Source: Wukongarchaeum sp048886645
GTDB lineage: Archaea; Asgardarchaeota; Wukongarchaeia; Wukongarchaeales; Wukongarchaeaceae
Direction of reading: 5' to 3'
Length of the DNA: 23,718 nt
Assembly: GCA_048886645.1 (NCBI GenBank)
Contig: JBHLKN010000022.1
Coordinates: forward strand, 1-23,718
Below the pieces are notes generated by a model. It made no database searches. It saw only the letters and a list, made by a program, of their open reading frames with translations, and was not told where the DNA came from. The number at the start of each line of letters is the position of its first letter. Position 1 is the first letter of the stretch. Made by a program: the position numbers and the translations under genes. Of this stretch, positions 13,952 to 22,307 are shown in pieces.

Positions 13952-16258
13952 TTGTTTGTTGAAGATCTTGATGTTCCCGATATTGTTAAGAAGATCGTTT
14001 TAGATAGTGGTATAAGGGAGCTTTATCCACCACAGATAGAGGCGATTAAGACTGGGTTTTTGGAGGGGGAGAATTTAGTTTTATGTATACCTACGGCTTC
14101 TGGTAAAACTTTAGTTGCAGAGCTTGCTATGGCTAAGCGTATTATTGAGGGGGGTGGGAAAGCTTTGTATCTTGTGCCTTTGAAAGCCCTTGCTAGTGAA
14201 AAGTATGAAGAGTTTCAGAAATGGGAAAAAGCTGGTTTTAAAGTGGGGATTACGAGTAGTGATTTTGATTCTTCTGATGCTTGGCTTAAGGGTTATGATA
14301 TAATCGTTGGTACTAATGAGAAGCTTGATTCTTTGCTTAGGCATAATACGAGGTGGCTTAGTGATGTTAGGCTTGTTGTTGCTGATGAGATACACTTGAT
14401 TAATGATGGTAGCAGGGGGCCTACCCTTGAGGTTATTTTATCGAAGTTGAAGCGGATAAATAAAAATGCTCAATTTTTAGCTTTAAGCGCTACTATTGCT
14501 AATGCTAATGAGGTTACTGATTGGCTTGACGCTAAGCTTGTTGTTAGTGATTGGAGACCTGTCGTTTTAAAAGAGGGAGTTTATGAGGACGGGTTCATCA
14601 CGTTTAGTATAGGTGAGAGTGCGATGATTCCAAATTTTACGGGTGAGGATATCATTGATCTCGCCGTGGATACTGTTAATGGAGGTGGTCAAGCTTTAGT
14701 GTTTAGCACTTCAAGGAGGAGCGCGGTTAGTACCGCTAAAAAGCTTTATACTCACGTAAAATCGTTACTATCAAAAAAAGAAATAAGCCAGTTATCAGAT
14801 GTTTCAGAAGAGATTTTGAGTGTGGGAGAGAGAACAAGAATTTCTGAGCTTTTAGCCAGACTTCTGAGTGGTGGTGTTGCCTTTCATCATGCAGGACTTA
14901 ACTATAACCATAGAAGATTGGTGGAAGATAGTTTTAGGGATAATTTATTGAAGGTTATTACGGCTACTCCTACCCTTGCTGCTGGTGTTAATCTTCCGGC
15001 TCGCCGTGTAATCATTCAGGGTTATAGGCGTTATGATACTAAAATGGGTTTTTTGGAGGAGATCCCCGTTTTGGAGTATAAGCAGCAGGCGGGTAGGGCT
15101 GGAAGGCCTAAATATGATAAGGTGGGGGAAGCTGTTCTTCTGTCTAGTTCTGAGGATGAAACGGAGTTTTTAATGGAGAGGTATGTTTTAGGGGAGCCTG
15201 AGAGGATAAGGTCTAAGCTAGCTTCTGAACCTGCTTTAAGAACCCACGTACTTGCAACTATTGCTACGAATTATGCACGCACGGAGAAAGGTTTGTATGA
15301 TTTTATAAGCGGTACGTTTTACGGTTATCAGTATGATCCTGAGAGCGTTTCTGGAATTTTGGATAGGATTTTGTCTTTTTTGTTCGAGGAAGGATTTTTA
15401 GAAGAAGATGGAAAGAGGTTGAAGGCTACAAAGTTTGGAAAACGTGTTTCAGAGCTTTATATAGATCCTCTTTCTGCTAAAATCATTAGAGATGGTCTTA
15501 TGGGGGCACCGGAGGATTTAGTTGGGAAGGAGGTAGGGGTTTTGCATCTTATCAGCGCTACGCCGGATATGCCTAAACTTGGTTGGAGGAGAAGAGATGA
15601 GGAGTTTGTAACAAGTTTTGTAGATCAGCATGAGGAGGAATTTTTACAAGAACCGCCAGATATAGGGAGTATAGATTATGAATTTTTCATGTTACAAGTA
15701 AAAGTGGCGATGTTACTTTATTCATGGATTGAAGAGTATTCAGAAGACCAAATAATCTCTGCTTTTAGAGTCGGGAGTGGTGACATATTAAGGATTGGAG
15801 AAACCGGGAGATGGTTGCTTTATTCAACGGAAGAAATTGCTAAACTATTAAAATTAAGGTTGGCTAAGAAGATAATAAGAGAGTTAACTATGAGAGTAAC
15901 TTACGGAATCAAAAAAGAACTTGTAAAACTTGTTTCAATCCCTGGCATAGGGAGGATTCGGGCAAGAGCGTTATACAATTCAGGATACAAATCACTTAGA
16001 AGCCTTCAAAGAGCGAAAATAGGGGATTTAATTAAGGTTCCCATGATAGGAAAAGAGATAGCTAAGAAAATAAAAGAGACAATAGGTGAAAAAGAGGTAA
16101 CAGTAGAAAGCAGGGAACCCGAAGATCTTGGATATAAGGCTGATTCAATGTCTCAAAGATCGGTTAAACAAGCAAAACTTCTTCATTTCTCAGATAAAAA
16201 ATCTAAAAAAACGGGGCAAAAAAGAAATGATCGAAGAAAGAGACGAAAAAGATCTTAA
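13952..16258 (+). CDS. hel308: Hel308 DNA repair helicase
   Basis: A superfamily 2, 3'-5' DNA helicase acting at stalled replication forks, 768 residues. It shows the Q motif PPQIEAI near 26-32, Walker A PTASGKT at 47-53, DEIH near 145, LSATI near 175, TPTLAAGVNLPARR and motif VI QQAGRAGRP. A winged helix and ratchet domain follow, then a C-terminal helix-hairpin-helix VSIPGIGRIRARAL near 655. The tail contains QAKLLHF at 740-746, resembling a PCNA-type QxxLxxF box, and ends in a very basic KRRKRS. The TTG at 13952 is chosen for GGAGGTG about ten bases upstream and because the protein then begins as usual for the family. The last 32 bases overlap the HD-domain gene. Third codon positions change from T-rich to A-rich along the gene. 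Confidence 0.95.
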   Translation: MFVEDLDVPDIVKKIVLDSGIRELYPPQIEAIKTGFLEGENLVLCIPTASGKTLVAELAMAKRIIEGGGKALYLVPLKALASEKYEEFQKWEKAGFKVGITSSDFDSSDAWLKGYDIIVGTNEKLDSLLRHNTRWLSDVRLVVADEIHLINDGSRGPTLEVILSKLKRINKNAQFLALSATIANANEVTDWLDAKLVVSDWRPVVLKEGVYEDGFITFSIGESAMIPNFTGEDIIDLAVDTVNGGGQALVFSTSRRSAVSTAKKLYTHVKSLLSKKEISQLSDVSEEILSVGERTRISELLARLLSGGVAFHHAGLNYNHRRLVEDSFRDNLLKVITATPTLAAGVNLPARRVIIQGYRRYDTKMGFLEEIPVLEYKQQAGRAGRPKYDKVGEAVLLSSSEDETEFLMERYVLGEPERIRSKLASEPALRTHVLATIATNYARTEKGLYDFISGTFYGYQYDPESVSGILDRILSFLFEEGFLEEDGKRLKATKFGKRVSELYIDPLSAKIIRDGLMGAPEDLVGKEVGVLHLISATPDMPKLGWRRRDEEFVTSFVDQHEEEFLQEPPDIGSIDYEFFMLQVKVAMLLYSWIEEYSEDQIISAFRVGSGDILRIGETGRWLLYSTEEIAKLLKLRLAKKIIRELTMRVTYGIKKELVKLVSIPGIGRIRARALYNSGYKSLRSLQRAKIGDLIKVPMIGKEIAKKIKETIGEKEVTVESREPEDLGYKADSMSQRSVKQAKLLHFSDKKSKKTGQKRNDRRKRRKRS

Positions 16259-16835
16259 GGAACTTATTGATGGCTTTAAGGCAAAAAATCGCAATGCTAA
16301 CGAGGGGTTGATAAGTAAGGCTTTTTTCTTTTCGAAAATGGCTCATGAAGGGCAAAAAAGAAAGGGTGGAGCGGATTTTTTTATTCATCCTCTTGAAGTG
16401 GCAAAAATGCTTTCAAAGCTTGGTGCAGATGAAGAAACGGTTTGTGCTGCTTTATTGCATGATGTTGTGGAGGATACTGAGGCTACTTTAGACGAAGTTC
16501 GGGAAGAGTTTGGGGAGAAAATCGCTTTTTTAGTTGAAGCATTAACAAAAACTTCAATTGATTTTGAAAATAAGGCGGAGCGGAAAGCAAGATATCGCGA
16601 ACAGGTTAAAAAAGCTACAGAAGAAGATAGACGGGTTCTTCTAATTAAATTGGCAGACAGGCTTCATAACATAAAAACTTTACATGTTTTTGAAGAGAAA
16701 AAACGCGTACATATTGCAAAGGAAACCCTAGATTTTTACGTTCCTCTTGCCAGAAAATACGGTCTAGAAGATTTTGCTAAGCAATTAAAAAAAGAAAGCA
16801 AAAAATACCTAAACGAAATACAAAATAATTTTTAA
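16227..16835 (+). CDS. HD-domain small alarmone hydrolase-like protein (MESH1/SpoT-type)
   Basis: A 202-residue protein equal to the hydrolase half of RelA/SpoT, without any synthetase or regulatory domain. The residues for (p)ppGpp hydrolysis are in place: FIHP with H54, LLHDVVEDT with H78, D79, E82 and D83, and KLADRLHNI with D144. Size and motif order match MESH1-type small alarmone hydrolases, which remove pyrophosphate from ppGpp; some members act on NADPH or other nucleotides, so the substrate is open. The ATG at 16227 lies within the last 32 bases of hel308, and the in-frame ATG at 16128 would add 33 residues that are only hel308 read in another frame. The overlap indicates one transcript with hel308. 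Confidence 0.85.
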   Translation: MIEERDEKDLKELIDGFKAKNRNANEGLISKAFFFSKMAHEGQKRKGGADFFIHPLEVAKMLSKLGADEETVCAALLHDVVEDTEATLDEVREEFGEKIAFLVEALTKTSIDFENKAERKARYREQVKKATEEDRRVLLIKLADRLHNIKTLHVFEEKKRVHIAKETLDFYVPLARKYGLEDFAKQLKKESKKYLNEIQNNF

Positions 16836-16937
16836 TATTGCAAAAACTTAAAAAAATCTCTTTGTATTTAAATCTTGTTTTCTTTAATTATTTTAAGGTT
16901 TTAACTTATATGTTAGGGTTTTTTGGGGGTATGTTTT

Positions 16938-18302
16938 GTGTCTTTTGTGCATCCGATTGATTTTCGTTATGGTAGTGAAGTGATGCGAGGAGTTTTTTCG
17001 CAGGAAAACAAGCTTGAATTGATGTTGAGGGTGGAGGGAGCTTTAGCCAAAGTTCATGCAGAGTTGGAGGAAATTCCTGATTCTGCTATGAAGGTCATTG
17101 TTGAGAAGGCTTCAACAGAGTTTGTAAAGTTGGAAAGGGTGGAAGAGATAGAAAAGGAGATTCAGCACGACGTTATGGCGATGGTTAGAGCGCTTTCAGA
17201 GCAGTGTGGTGAAGCAGGGAAATATGTTCACTTGGGAGCTACTAGTTATGATATAGTGGATACAGCTTTGGCTCTCCAATTAAAAGAGGCGATAGCTATC
17301 ATTCGTAAAGAGTTGATTTTACTTCTTCGTGTTGTAACAGATTTAGCAGATACTCATAGGTGGACTTTGTGTGTTGGGAGGACACATGGGGTGCATGCTG
17401 AGCCCTACGTTTTTGGTCATAAGTTTGCTGTTTGGGCTGATGAAATCATGAGGCACATAGAACGTTTGGATGCTTGTAAAGAAAGGGTTTGTGTTGGTAA
17501 GATGACTGGTGCCGTGGGAACCCAAGCGGCTTTGGGAAAAAATGCTGAAAAACTGCAAGAAATAGTGATGAAGAACCTTGGAATAAAAAGTGCAGAGATA
17601 AGTACCCAAATCGTTTCACGTGATAGGATAGGGGAACTTATATGCCTTCTGGCCTTGATATCCTCCTCTTTGGATAAGTATGCCACAGAGATAAGAAACC
17701 TCCAAAGAACTGAGATAGGCGAGGTAGAGGAACCTTTCCGCGAGGAATTTCAAGTGGGAAGTTCTGCTATGCCTCATAAACGTAATCCTTGGAAGAGCGA
17801 GAGGGTGAGCGGTCTTGCAAGAATATTAAGAGGGCTGGTAATTCCTGTCCTTGAAAACGTTATAACATGGCATGAAAGAGATATAGCTAATAGTTCAAGT
17901 GAACGTTGCATGATCCCGGAAGTCTTCATGCTCCTTGAAGAGCAACTTAGAACCTTTACGAAAGTTCTTGAAGGATTAAAAGTTTCAAAAGAGAACTTGA
18001 AAAAGAACTTAAAACTCACGAAAGGATTGATAATGAGCGAAGCTTTGATGATCCTCCTCACAAAAAAAGGTATGGGACGCCAGGAAGCTCACGAACTTGT
18101 GAGAAAAATAGCGATAAAATCGGTTAAAGAAGGAAAATCTTTCGAAAATTCGGTCCTTGAAGAATCAGAAATTACGACGTTATGCACAACTGAAGAGATT
18201 AAAAAAACATTAAAACCAAAAAATTTCATAGGAACGGCTCCAAAACAGGTCTTAAAAATAGTTAGAAAAGCGAGAAAAATCCTAAAAAAAGAAGAACAAT
18301 GA
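16938..18302 (+). CDS. purB: Adenylosuccinate lyase
   Basis: A purine synthesis enzyme that cleaves SAICAR to AICAR and adenylosuccinate to AMP, releasing fumarate in each case; cytoplasmic homotetramer. It has 454 residues. The start VHPIDFRYGSEVM is typical, KYVHLGATSYDIVDT and GRTHGVHAEP are conserved active-site blocks, and the fumarase-superfamily signature GSSAMPHKRNP lies near residue 275. The GTG at 16938 is chosen because GGGGGT ends seven bases upstream; the frame itself is open slightly further. It is monocistronic, convergent with the rubredoxin gene across 126 bases of A-rich spacer. It shows the T-to-A change in third codon positions along its length. Confidence 0.95.
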   Translation: MSFVHPIDFRYGSEVMRGVFSQENKLELMLRVEGALAKVHAELEEIPDSAMKVIVEKASTEFVKLERVEEIEKEIQHDVMAMVRALSEQCGEAGKYVHLGATSYDIVDTALALQLKEAIAIIRKELILLLRVVTDLADTHRWTLCVGRTHGVHAEPYVFGHKFAVWADEIMRHIERLDACKERVCVGKMTGAVGTQAALGKNAEKLQEIVMKNLGIKSAEISTQIVSRDRIGELICLLALISSSLDKYATEIRNLQRTEIGEVEEPFREEFQVGSSAMPHKRNPWKSERVSGLARILRGLVIPVLENVITWHERDIANSSSERCMIPEVFMLLEEQLRTFTKVLEGLKVSKENLKKNLKLTKGLIMSEALMILLTKKGMGRQEAHELVRKIAIKSVKEGKSFENSVLEESEITTLCTTEEIKKTLKPKNFIGTAPKQVLKIVRKARKILKKEEQ

Positions 18303-18428
18303 AAAAGAAAAAGGTTAGAAGAAGTTAAAAACTTTTAATTCTTTGAAATATATAAGAATATCTAAAGGAAAAGAAAAAAAATAAAATGTTTTTATGCTAA
18401 AATCTTGTTTTTCCCGTGTTTTTTGAAG

Positions 18429-18593
18429 TTACTCTTCTAATGGTTCGAAATCTTCTTTTGGCGCACCGCAATTTGGACATTCCCAGTCATCTGGAAGGTC
18501 TTCAAAGGCGGTTCCTGGGGGAATTTCTCCGTCAGGGTCTCCTTCTTCAGGGTCATATATATAGCCGCATACTGTGCATTTCCATTTTTGCAT
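18429..18593 (-). CDS. Rubredoxin
   Basis: A small one-iron electron carrier of 54 residues. The iron is held by CTVCG (Cys 6 and 9) and CPNCG (Cys 39 and 42). The family's conserved YIYDPEEGDPDGEIPPGTAF and DLPDDWECP stretches are present. The ATG at 18591-18593 follows GGAGG eight bases upstream; the longer frame from 18626 includes the ribosome site and is not used. In anaerobic archaea rubredoxin donates electrons to peroxide- or superoxide-reducing proteins. No partner gene is adjacent here. Confidence 0.96.
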   Translation of the reverse strand: MQKWKCTVCGYIYDPEEGDPDGEIPPGTAFEDLPDDWECPNCGAPKEDFEPLEE

Positions 18594-18656
18594 TTTTTTT
18601 CCTCCAAAGAAAAATAAAAGTCTCAAAAGAAATTTTTGGAGTAGTATGGAGGTTGA

Positions 18657-18666
18657 CTTTTAAAAG
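18657..18666 (-). promoter_or_regulatory. Possible TATA box of the rubredoxin gene
   Basis: CTTTTAAAAG, a perfect ten-base palindrome, lies 64-73 bases before the rubredoxin ATG on the minus strand. Initiation would fall near 18632, in front of the GGAGG site. It sits in the 172-base gap shared with the divergent deacetylase gene. Confidence 0.3.
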
Positions 18667-18765
18667 CTTTCCATTAAAATAATATTAAAACGCATTGATG
18701 TTGGAAGTTCAAAAACCTTTTAATGTTTTCAATTTTCTTTCAAGTCCTCAAACGTTGGTGATTTT

Positions 18766-19815
18766 ATGGTTGTTAGTAATGTTGAAGGAGCGAAATTTGT
18801 TTTTGTTACAAGCCCTATTTGTGAGAAACATGTTATGGAGTTTTCTCACCCTGAATCTCCTGAAAGGATGCGAGAGATCATGGAGGCGGTTAATAAGCTT
18901 TTAGAAACAAGTGGGGGGGAAGTTGCTGTTTTAGAGTGTAAAGAAGCGGATTTAATTGATATTGAACGGGTTCATGATCCTGACTATGTTGAGCTTGTGC
19001 GACGCATCTCTGAGCAAGGTGGGGGCAATTTGGGTCCAGATAATGATATGAATCAGTTCACATATCAAGCGGCCCTTGTTGCAGCTGGGGGAGCAATTAA
19101 CGCAGCGCAATTAGTGTTAGAGAGGGAATGTGGAAAAGAGAGATTCAGTTCTTTTGCCATAATTCGACCGCCAGGACATCATGCTTCAAAGGATATGGCA
19201 AGAGGATTCTGTTTTTTCAACAATGTAGCAATAGCGACTACAAAGCTTATCCATGAGAGTCTTGTAGGAAAGGTTGCTATTGTGGATATCGACAACCATT
19301 TTGGAGACGGGACTTCTGAGATTTTTTATGATAGAGCAGATGTTCTCTATATTTCATTACATGCCCATCCAAGTTTTGCTTATCCGGGTAAAGGGTTCTT
19401 AGCCGAGATAGGAAAGGATGAGGGAGAAGGATACAATGTGAATATTCCCTTATTTCCAGGAACAGGAGATCAGGAATATTTGGAAGCTTTTGACAGGATA
19501 GTGGTACCTATATTAGAAGCTTTTAGGCCTGATATCATACTGGTTTCAGCAGGGTTTGATGGAATGTTTACTGATCCTATAGGATCTTTGAGTTTAACGC
19601 GTGGGGGATATGGAGAGGTGGCGAAAAGACTTTACACTACAGCAAGAAAAGTGAGCAGCGGAAAACTTTCCTCGATCTTAGAGGGAGGATACGACTTAAA
19701 TAATTTACCAAAGTGCGTTATTTCTTTTGTAAAGCCGGTGCTTGATCCATCGGTTATTGAAGTAGAAGAACCCGTAAAAGCAGGTTCTAGGCGCGAACAA
19801 ACTAGAAAAACTATC
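18766..19815 (+). CDS. Histone deacetylase-family enzyme (C-terminus lost in gap)
   Basis: A zinc-dependent amide hydrolase of the class I/II histone deacetylase, AcuC and acetylpolyamine amidohydrolase superfamily. 350 residues are readable before the assembly gap, close to the usual full length. The active-site pair H138-H139 lies in RPPGHHA, and GFCFFNN follows. The zinc ligands are D176 and H178 in DIDNHFGDGT and the Asp of SAGFDG. LTRGGYGEV supplies the catalytic Tyr near 289, and LEGGYDL closes the pocket. The ATG at 18766 has GGTG five bases upstream. Substrates could be acetylated chromatin proteins, acetylpolyamines or acetyl-CoA synthetase; the sequence does not decide. The true stop is in or after the gap; bases beyond 19915 belong to the opposite gene. 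Confidence 0.88.
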
Positions 19816-19915
19816 NNNNNNNNNNNNNNNNNNNNNNNNNNNNNNNNNNNNNNNNNNNNNNNNNNNNNNNNNNNNNNNNNNNNNNNNNNNNNNNNNNNNN
19901 NNNNNNNNNNNNNNN
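19816..19915. other. Assembly gap (100 N)
   Basis: Exactly 100 unknown bases, the usual placeholder for a gap of unestimated length. It hides the end of the deacetylase gene and possibly more. Adjacency of the two sides depends on scaffolding. Confidence 0.98.
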
Positions 19916-19927
19916 CATGGATATGCG

Positions 19928-20839
19928 TTAAGCTTTATGTCGGTTTTTTTTCTTTTTTTGTTGTCTGTAGTAGTGATATAGATATTCTTGGGCATAGCCC
20001 GCATATTCTCCGAAATATTTTCTCCCACGATTATTGATGAATTCATACTGCTTTTTTGTCATGTTTTTATTCAGAGAGATTTCGACATCTTTGAAAAGGT
20101 TGCCGTAATGTTCTAACATTAAACATCTGATATTTACGTCTATAGGAAAGGCAGAAAGCTTTTCATAGGCAAATAAGGCCACACAATCCGCCGCTTTTTG
20201 TCCTACTCCTCGAGCTTTCATAAGGTGACCCTTCAAGGTTTCGTAAGTATGCTTTTTTAATTCTTCAAGATCAAAAATTCCCTCTGCAACCTTACACGCG
20301 GTATCAAGGATTGATTGAGCCCTGTACCCCACCCCACATTCAAGAATTTCAGTCATTGAAGCATTTTTAATTACTTCAGAATCTGGAAAAGAATAAAAGG
20401 TGCGACCTTCGTACACGATTTTTTCTCCAAATTTTCTGCAAAGATTTTCAATCATTCTTTTGATTTGGGGGATACCCTTGTTGGTGGCTAAAATAAAGGA
20501 GATTAAGCATTCCCAAGGTTGTTGTCTTAGTATCCTTAATCCGTGATATTTATTGATAGCTTCTTCAATCAGTTTATCTTTATTGATTTGGGAAAGGATC
20601 TTTAAAAGGTCGTGGTCTAGGGCAAAATAGTGTTCTATTTCTTTCCGTCCCATATAGTTTTCAGGGTAGTATTCAAACGTGAGTCTGTTTTTTTCTTTTT
20701 GTTGTGCTATTTTTATTATGGTTTTGTTAACTACCCCGTACAAAAAATTGTTGATTTTACGCCATCTAAAAGTTTGACCGCAGAGAACGGTTTCTTTGAG
20801 GTTAAAGGGGGTTTTGTCTGGTAGGATTAATTCTTCCAA
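19928..20839 (-). CDS. ogg: OGG1-type 8-oxoguanine DNA glycosylase/lyase
   Basis: A base-excision repair enzyme that removes 8-oxoguanine and nicks the strand, 303 residues. It has the N-terminal OGG_N domain (CGQTFRWRK at 20-28) that archaeal Ogg2/AGOG enzymes lack. The blocks SFILATNKGIPQIKRMI, CGVGYRAQ at 168-175 and the helix-hairpin-helix ARGVGQKAADCV at 209-220 match human OGG1. K215 is the Schiff-base lysine and D234 in FPIDV the catalytic Asp. The start is a TTG at 20837-20839 with GTGGAG about ten bases upstream. It begins 30 bases after the stop of the membrane gene on the same strand, so they probably share a message. The C-terminus ends in a basic QQKKKKNRHKA. Confidence 0.9.
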   Translation of the reverse strand: MEELILPDKTPFNLKETVLCGQTFRWRKINNFLYGVVNKTIIKIAQQKEKNRLTFEYYPENYMGRKEIEHYFALDHDLLKILSQINKDKLIEEAINKYHGLRILRQQPWECLISFILATNKGIPQIKRMIENLCRKFGEKIVYEGRTFYSFPDSEVIKNASMTEILECGVGYRAQSILDTACKVAEGIFDLEELKKHTYETLKGHLMKARGVGQKAADCVALFAYEKLSAFPIDVNIRCLMLEHYGNLFKDVEISLNKNMTKKQYEFINNRGRKYFGEYAGYAQEYLYHYYRQQKKKKNRHKA

Positions 20840-20869
20840 GCTAGACTTACTCCACTTTCGCTTTCAAAT

Positions 20870-22102
20870 TTAGAGTTGTTTAAGTTTTTCTAGAGCTTTT
20901 TTTGTGATATTTTCTATTGATTCTTTAGCTTTTTCTTTCACTTCAAAGGTTTTTGAAACTATTTTTTCACCCGTAGATTTTATTAGAGAGGAGAATAGGG
21001 TTTTTGTTTCTTCTGCTGTGAGGAGGCTTAAGAGTTTTTTGAAAGTCTCTTTGTTGCTTGGTATGTAGCTCGTCCAATCCCTAAAATTTCGGGAAAAAGT
21101 AAATATGATAAGGGCTGTTAAAAGGATTACGGTTAAAGCTATGGCGGAAAATTTGTGAAATCTTACTGCAGGGTCTTTGGAATCTAAGGCAAGGGCGATT
21201 CTTAAAGCAAAAACATGAAAACCTAAGGCTGCACTAATTAGGGGAAGGATTATTCTTTCTTCGCCTATATTTTTCAAAATCTGAGCTTGAGACTTCCTGA
21301 TCTTTCTTGAGAGGACTTGTATTGAGTAAAAACAACCAATTAAAATTAGGAAATAGTCGATAGTTAACAGCGGTCCCATGTTTTCTGATATTTTTAACAT
21401 GAAAATTATATGGTATAAAACAAAAAAGAAACTGAATCCGATTATTGCTGCAAAAACATTGCCGTTTATCCACCGCCTAGGATAAATAAAAAAGCTTACA
21501 AAAAACAAGATCCAAGCGATTAGAGCGATTATAGCAATAAACTGTTCCTCTAAAAAAAACAAGTATAAGGGGAAGAGGCTACTAATAGCCATTACGAATT
21601 TTAGTAAGGGGGAGAAGAGTACGCGCTTTTCAGGGTTTCCCATCCAAACAACTTTACCAACCCAACTTGTAAAGAAGTTATGCATAAGGGAAAATAATCC
21701 AATACTGAGGATCAAGATCCAAGCGTAGAAAGTAGTAATTGTAAAGTCATAAAAATCATCTTCAGAAAAGAAGTAGTTTTTATTAAGAGAAAAGATGAAA
21801 AAAACGGTGAAACCAAACGTTAAGCCAAATACTAGGGAAGTTTTTCCCTTTAAAACGAACGGGGAAGAAATAAGGAGGGATACGACGAAAATTGCCTCTA
21901 AAAGCAAAAAGAAGTCAAAATATTCATCAAAAAACTTAACATGATCTTTAAAACCCACAAAAACTGTTGTAATAAAACCAAGAATAAAAGCAGAAACAGA
22001 AAAAGGAAGAAATCTACGCTCCCTAAGAACTTTTAAACCACCAAAAACTACATTCCTAAAATACCAACCAAAAACCCTCTCAAAATAAGACAAACGATTC
22101 AC
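20870..22102 (-). CDS. Large multi-pass membrane protein with charged C-terminal tail
   Basis: An unrecognised protein of 410 residues (407 if the later start is used). About ten hydrophobic segments are spread over residues 32-342, many rich in Phe (FFVSFFIY, GFSFFFVLYHIIF). They are followed by a soluble tail of about 60 residues rich in Lys and Glu that reads as amphipathic helix (VKEKAKESIENITKKALEKLKQL in part). The GTG at 22100-22102 lies inside the AGGGTG that looks like the ribosome site. The TTG at 22091-22093 has that site five bases upstream and is the better start by spacing. It heads a unit with the OGG1-type glycosylase. No transporter signature was seen; the T-rich 5' half and A-rich 3' end are marked. 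Confidence 0.7.
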   Translation of the reverse strand: MNRLSYFERVFGWYFRNVVFGGLKVLRERRFLPFSVSAFILGFITTVFVGFKDHVKFFDEYFDFFLLLEAIFVVSLLISSPFVLKGKTSLVFGLTFGFTVFFIFSLNKNYFFSEDDFYDFTITTFYAWILILSIGLFSLMHNFFTSWVGKVVWMGNPEKRVLFSPLLKFVMAISSLFPLYLFFLEEQFIAIIALIAWILFFVSFFIYPRRWINGNVFAAIIGFSFFFVLYHIIFMLKISENMGPLLTIDYFLILIGCFYSIQVLSRKIRKSQAQILKNIGEERIILPLISAALGFHVFALRIALALDSKDPAVRFHKFSAIALTVILLTALIIFTFSRNFRDWTSYIPSNKETFKKLLSLLTAEETKTLFSSLIKSTGEKIVSKTFEVKEKAKESIENITKKALEKLKQL

Positions 22103-22130
22103 CCTAAAAGATGCAAAAAGACGTTAGAAT

Positions 22131-22307
22131 ATGTTAAAACCCAATTACCATATTAAATTTATCCCGAAGAAATGGATAAAAAATAAAAAGTTAAAAAGAA
22201 AAATACTAAAAGCCATTGAAAAGCTCAGAAGATTATGGAAAAATTTTAAATTGATCGATAATTTAATAAAACGATTTACTGGAAGTGGTGTAAGTCATGG
22301 ATGTTAA
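22131..22307 (+). CDS. Possible 58-residue basic protein overlapping the PRC-barrel gene
   Basis: An open frame from the ATG at 22131 to the TAA at 22305-22307 fills most of the gap between two divergent genes. The product would be strongly basic with an amphipathic-helix look (KKLKRKILKAIEKLRRLWKN). No ribosome site precedes the ATG, and AT-rich spacer DNA naturally reads as Lys and Ile, so it may be chance. It overlaps the PRC-barrel start by 11 bases. Confidence 0.25.
   Translation: MLKPNYHIKFIPKKWIKNKKLKRKILKAIEKLRRLWKNFKLIDNLIKRFTGSGVSHGC

Noticed and set aside
16839..16962. 41-codon frame overlapping the start of purB
   Set aside because: It begins at a TTG without ribosome site, is Phe/Leu-rich as expected from T-rich spacer, and runs out of frame into purB.
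18340..18365. ATTCTT/AAGAAT inverted repeat between purB and the rubredoxin gene
   Set aside because: Six base pairs of A/T mostly, with a ten-base loop in A-rich spacer; expected by chance.
18416..18904. Plus-strand frames over the rubredoxin gene and the start of the deacetylase gene
   Set aside because: One is antisense to an unmistakable rubredoxin; the other is out of frame with a deacetylase with all catalytic motifs.
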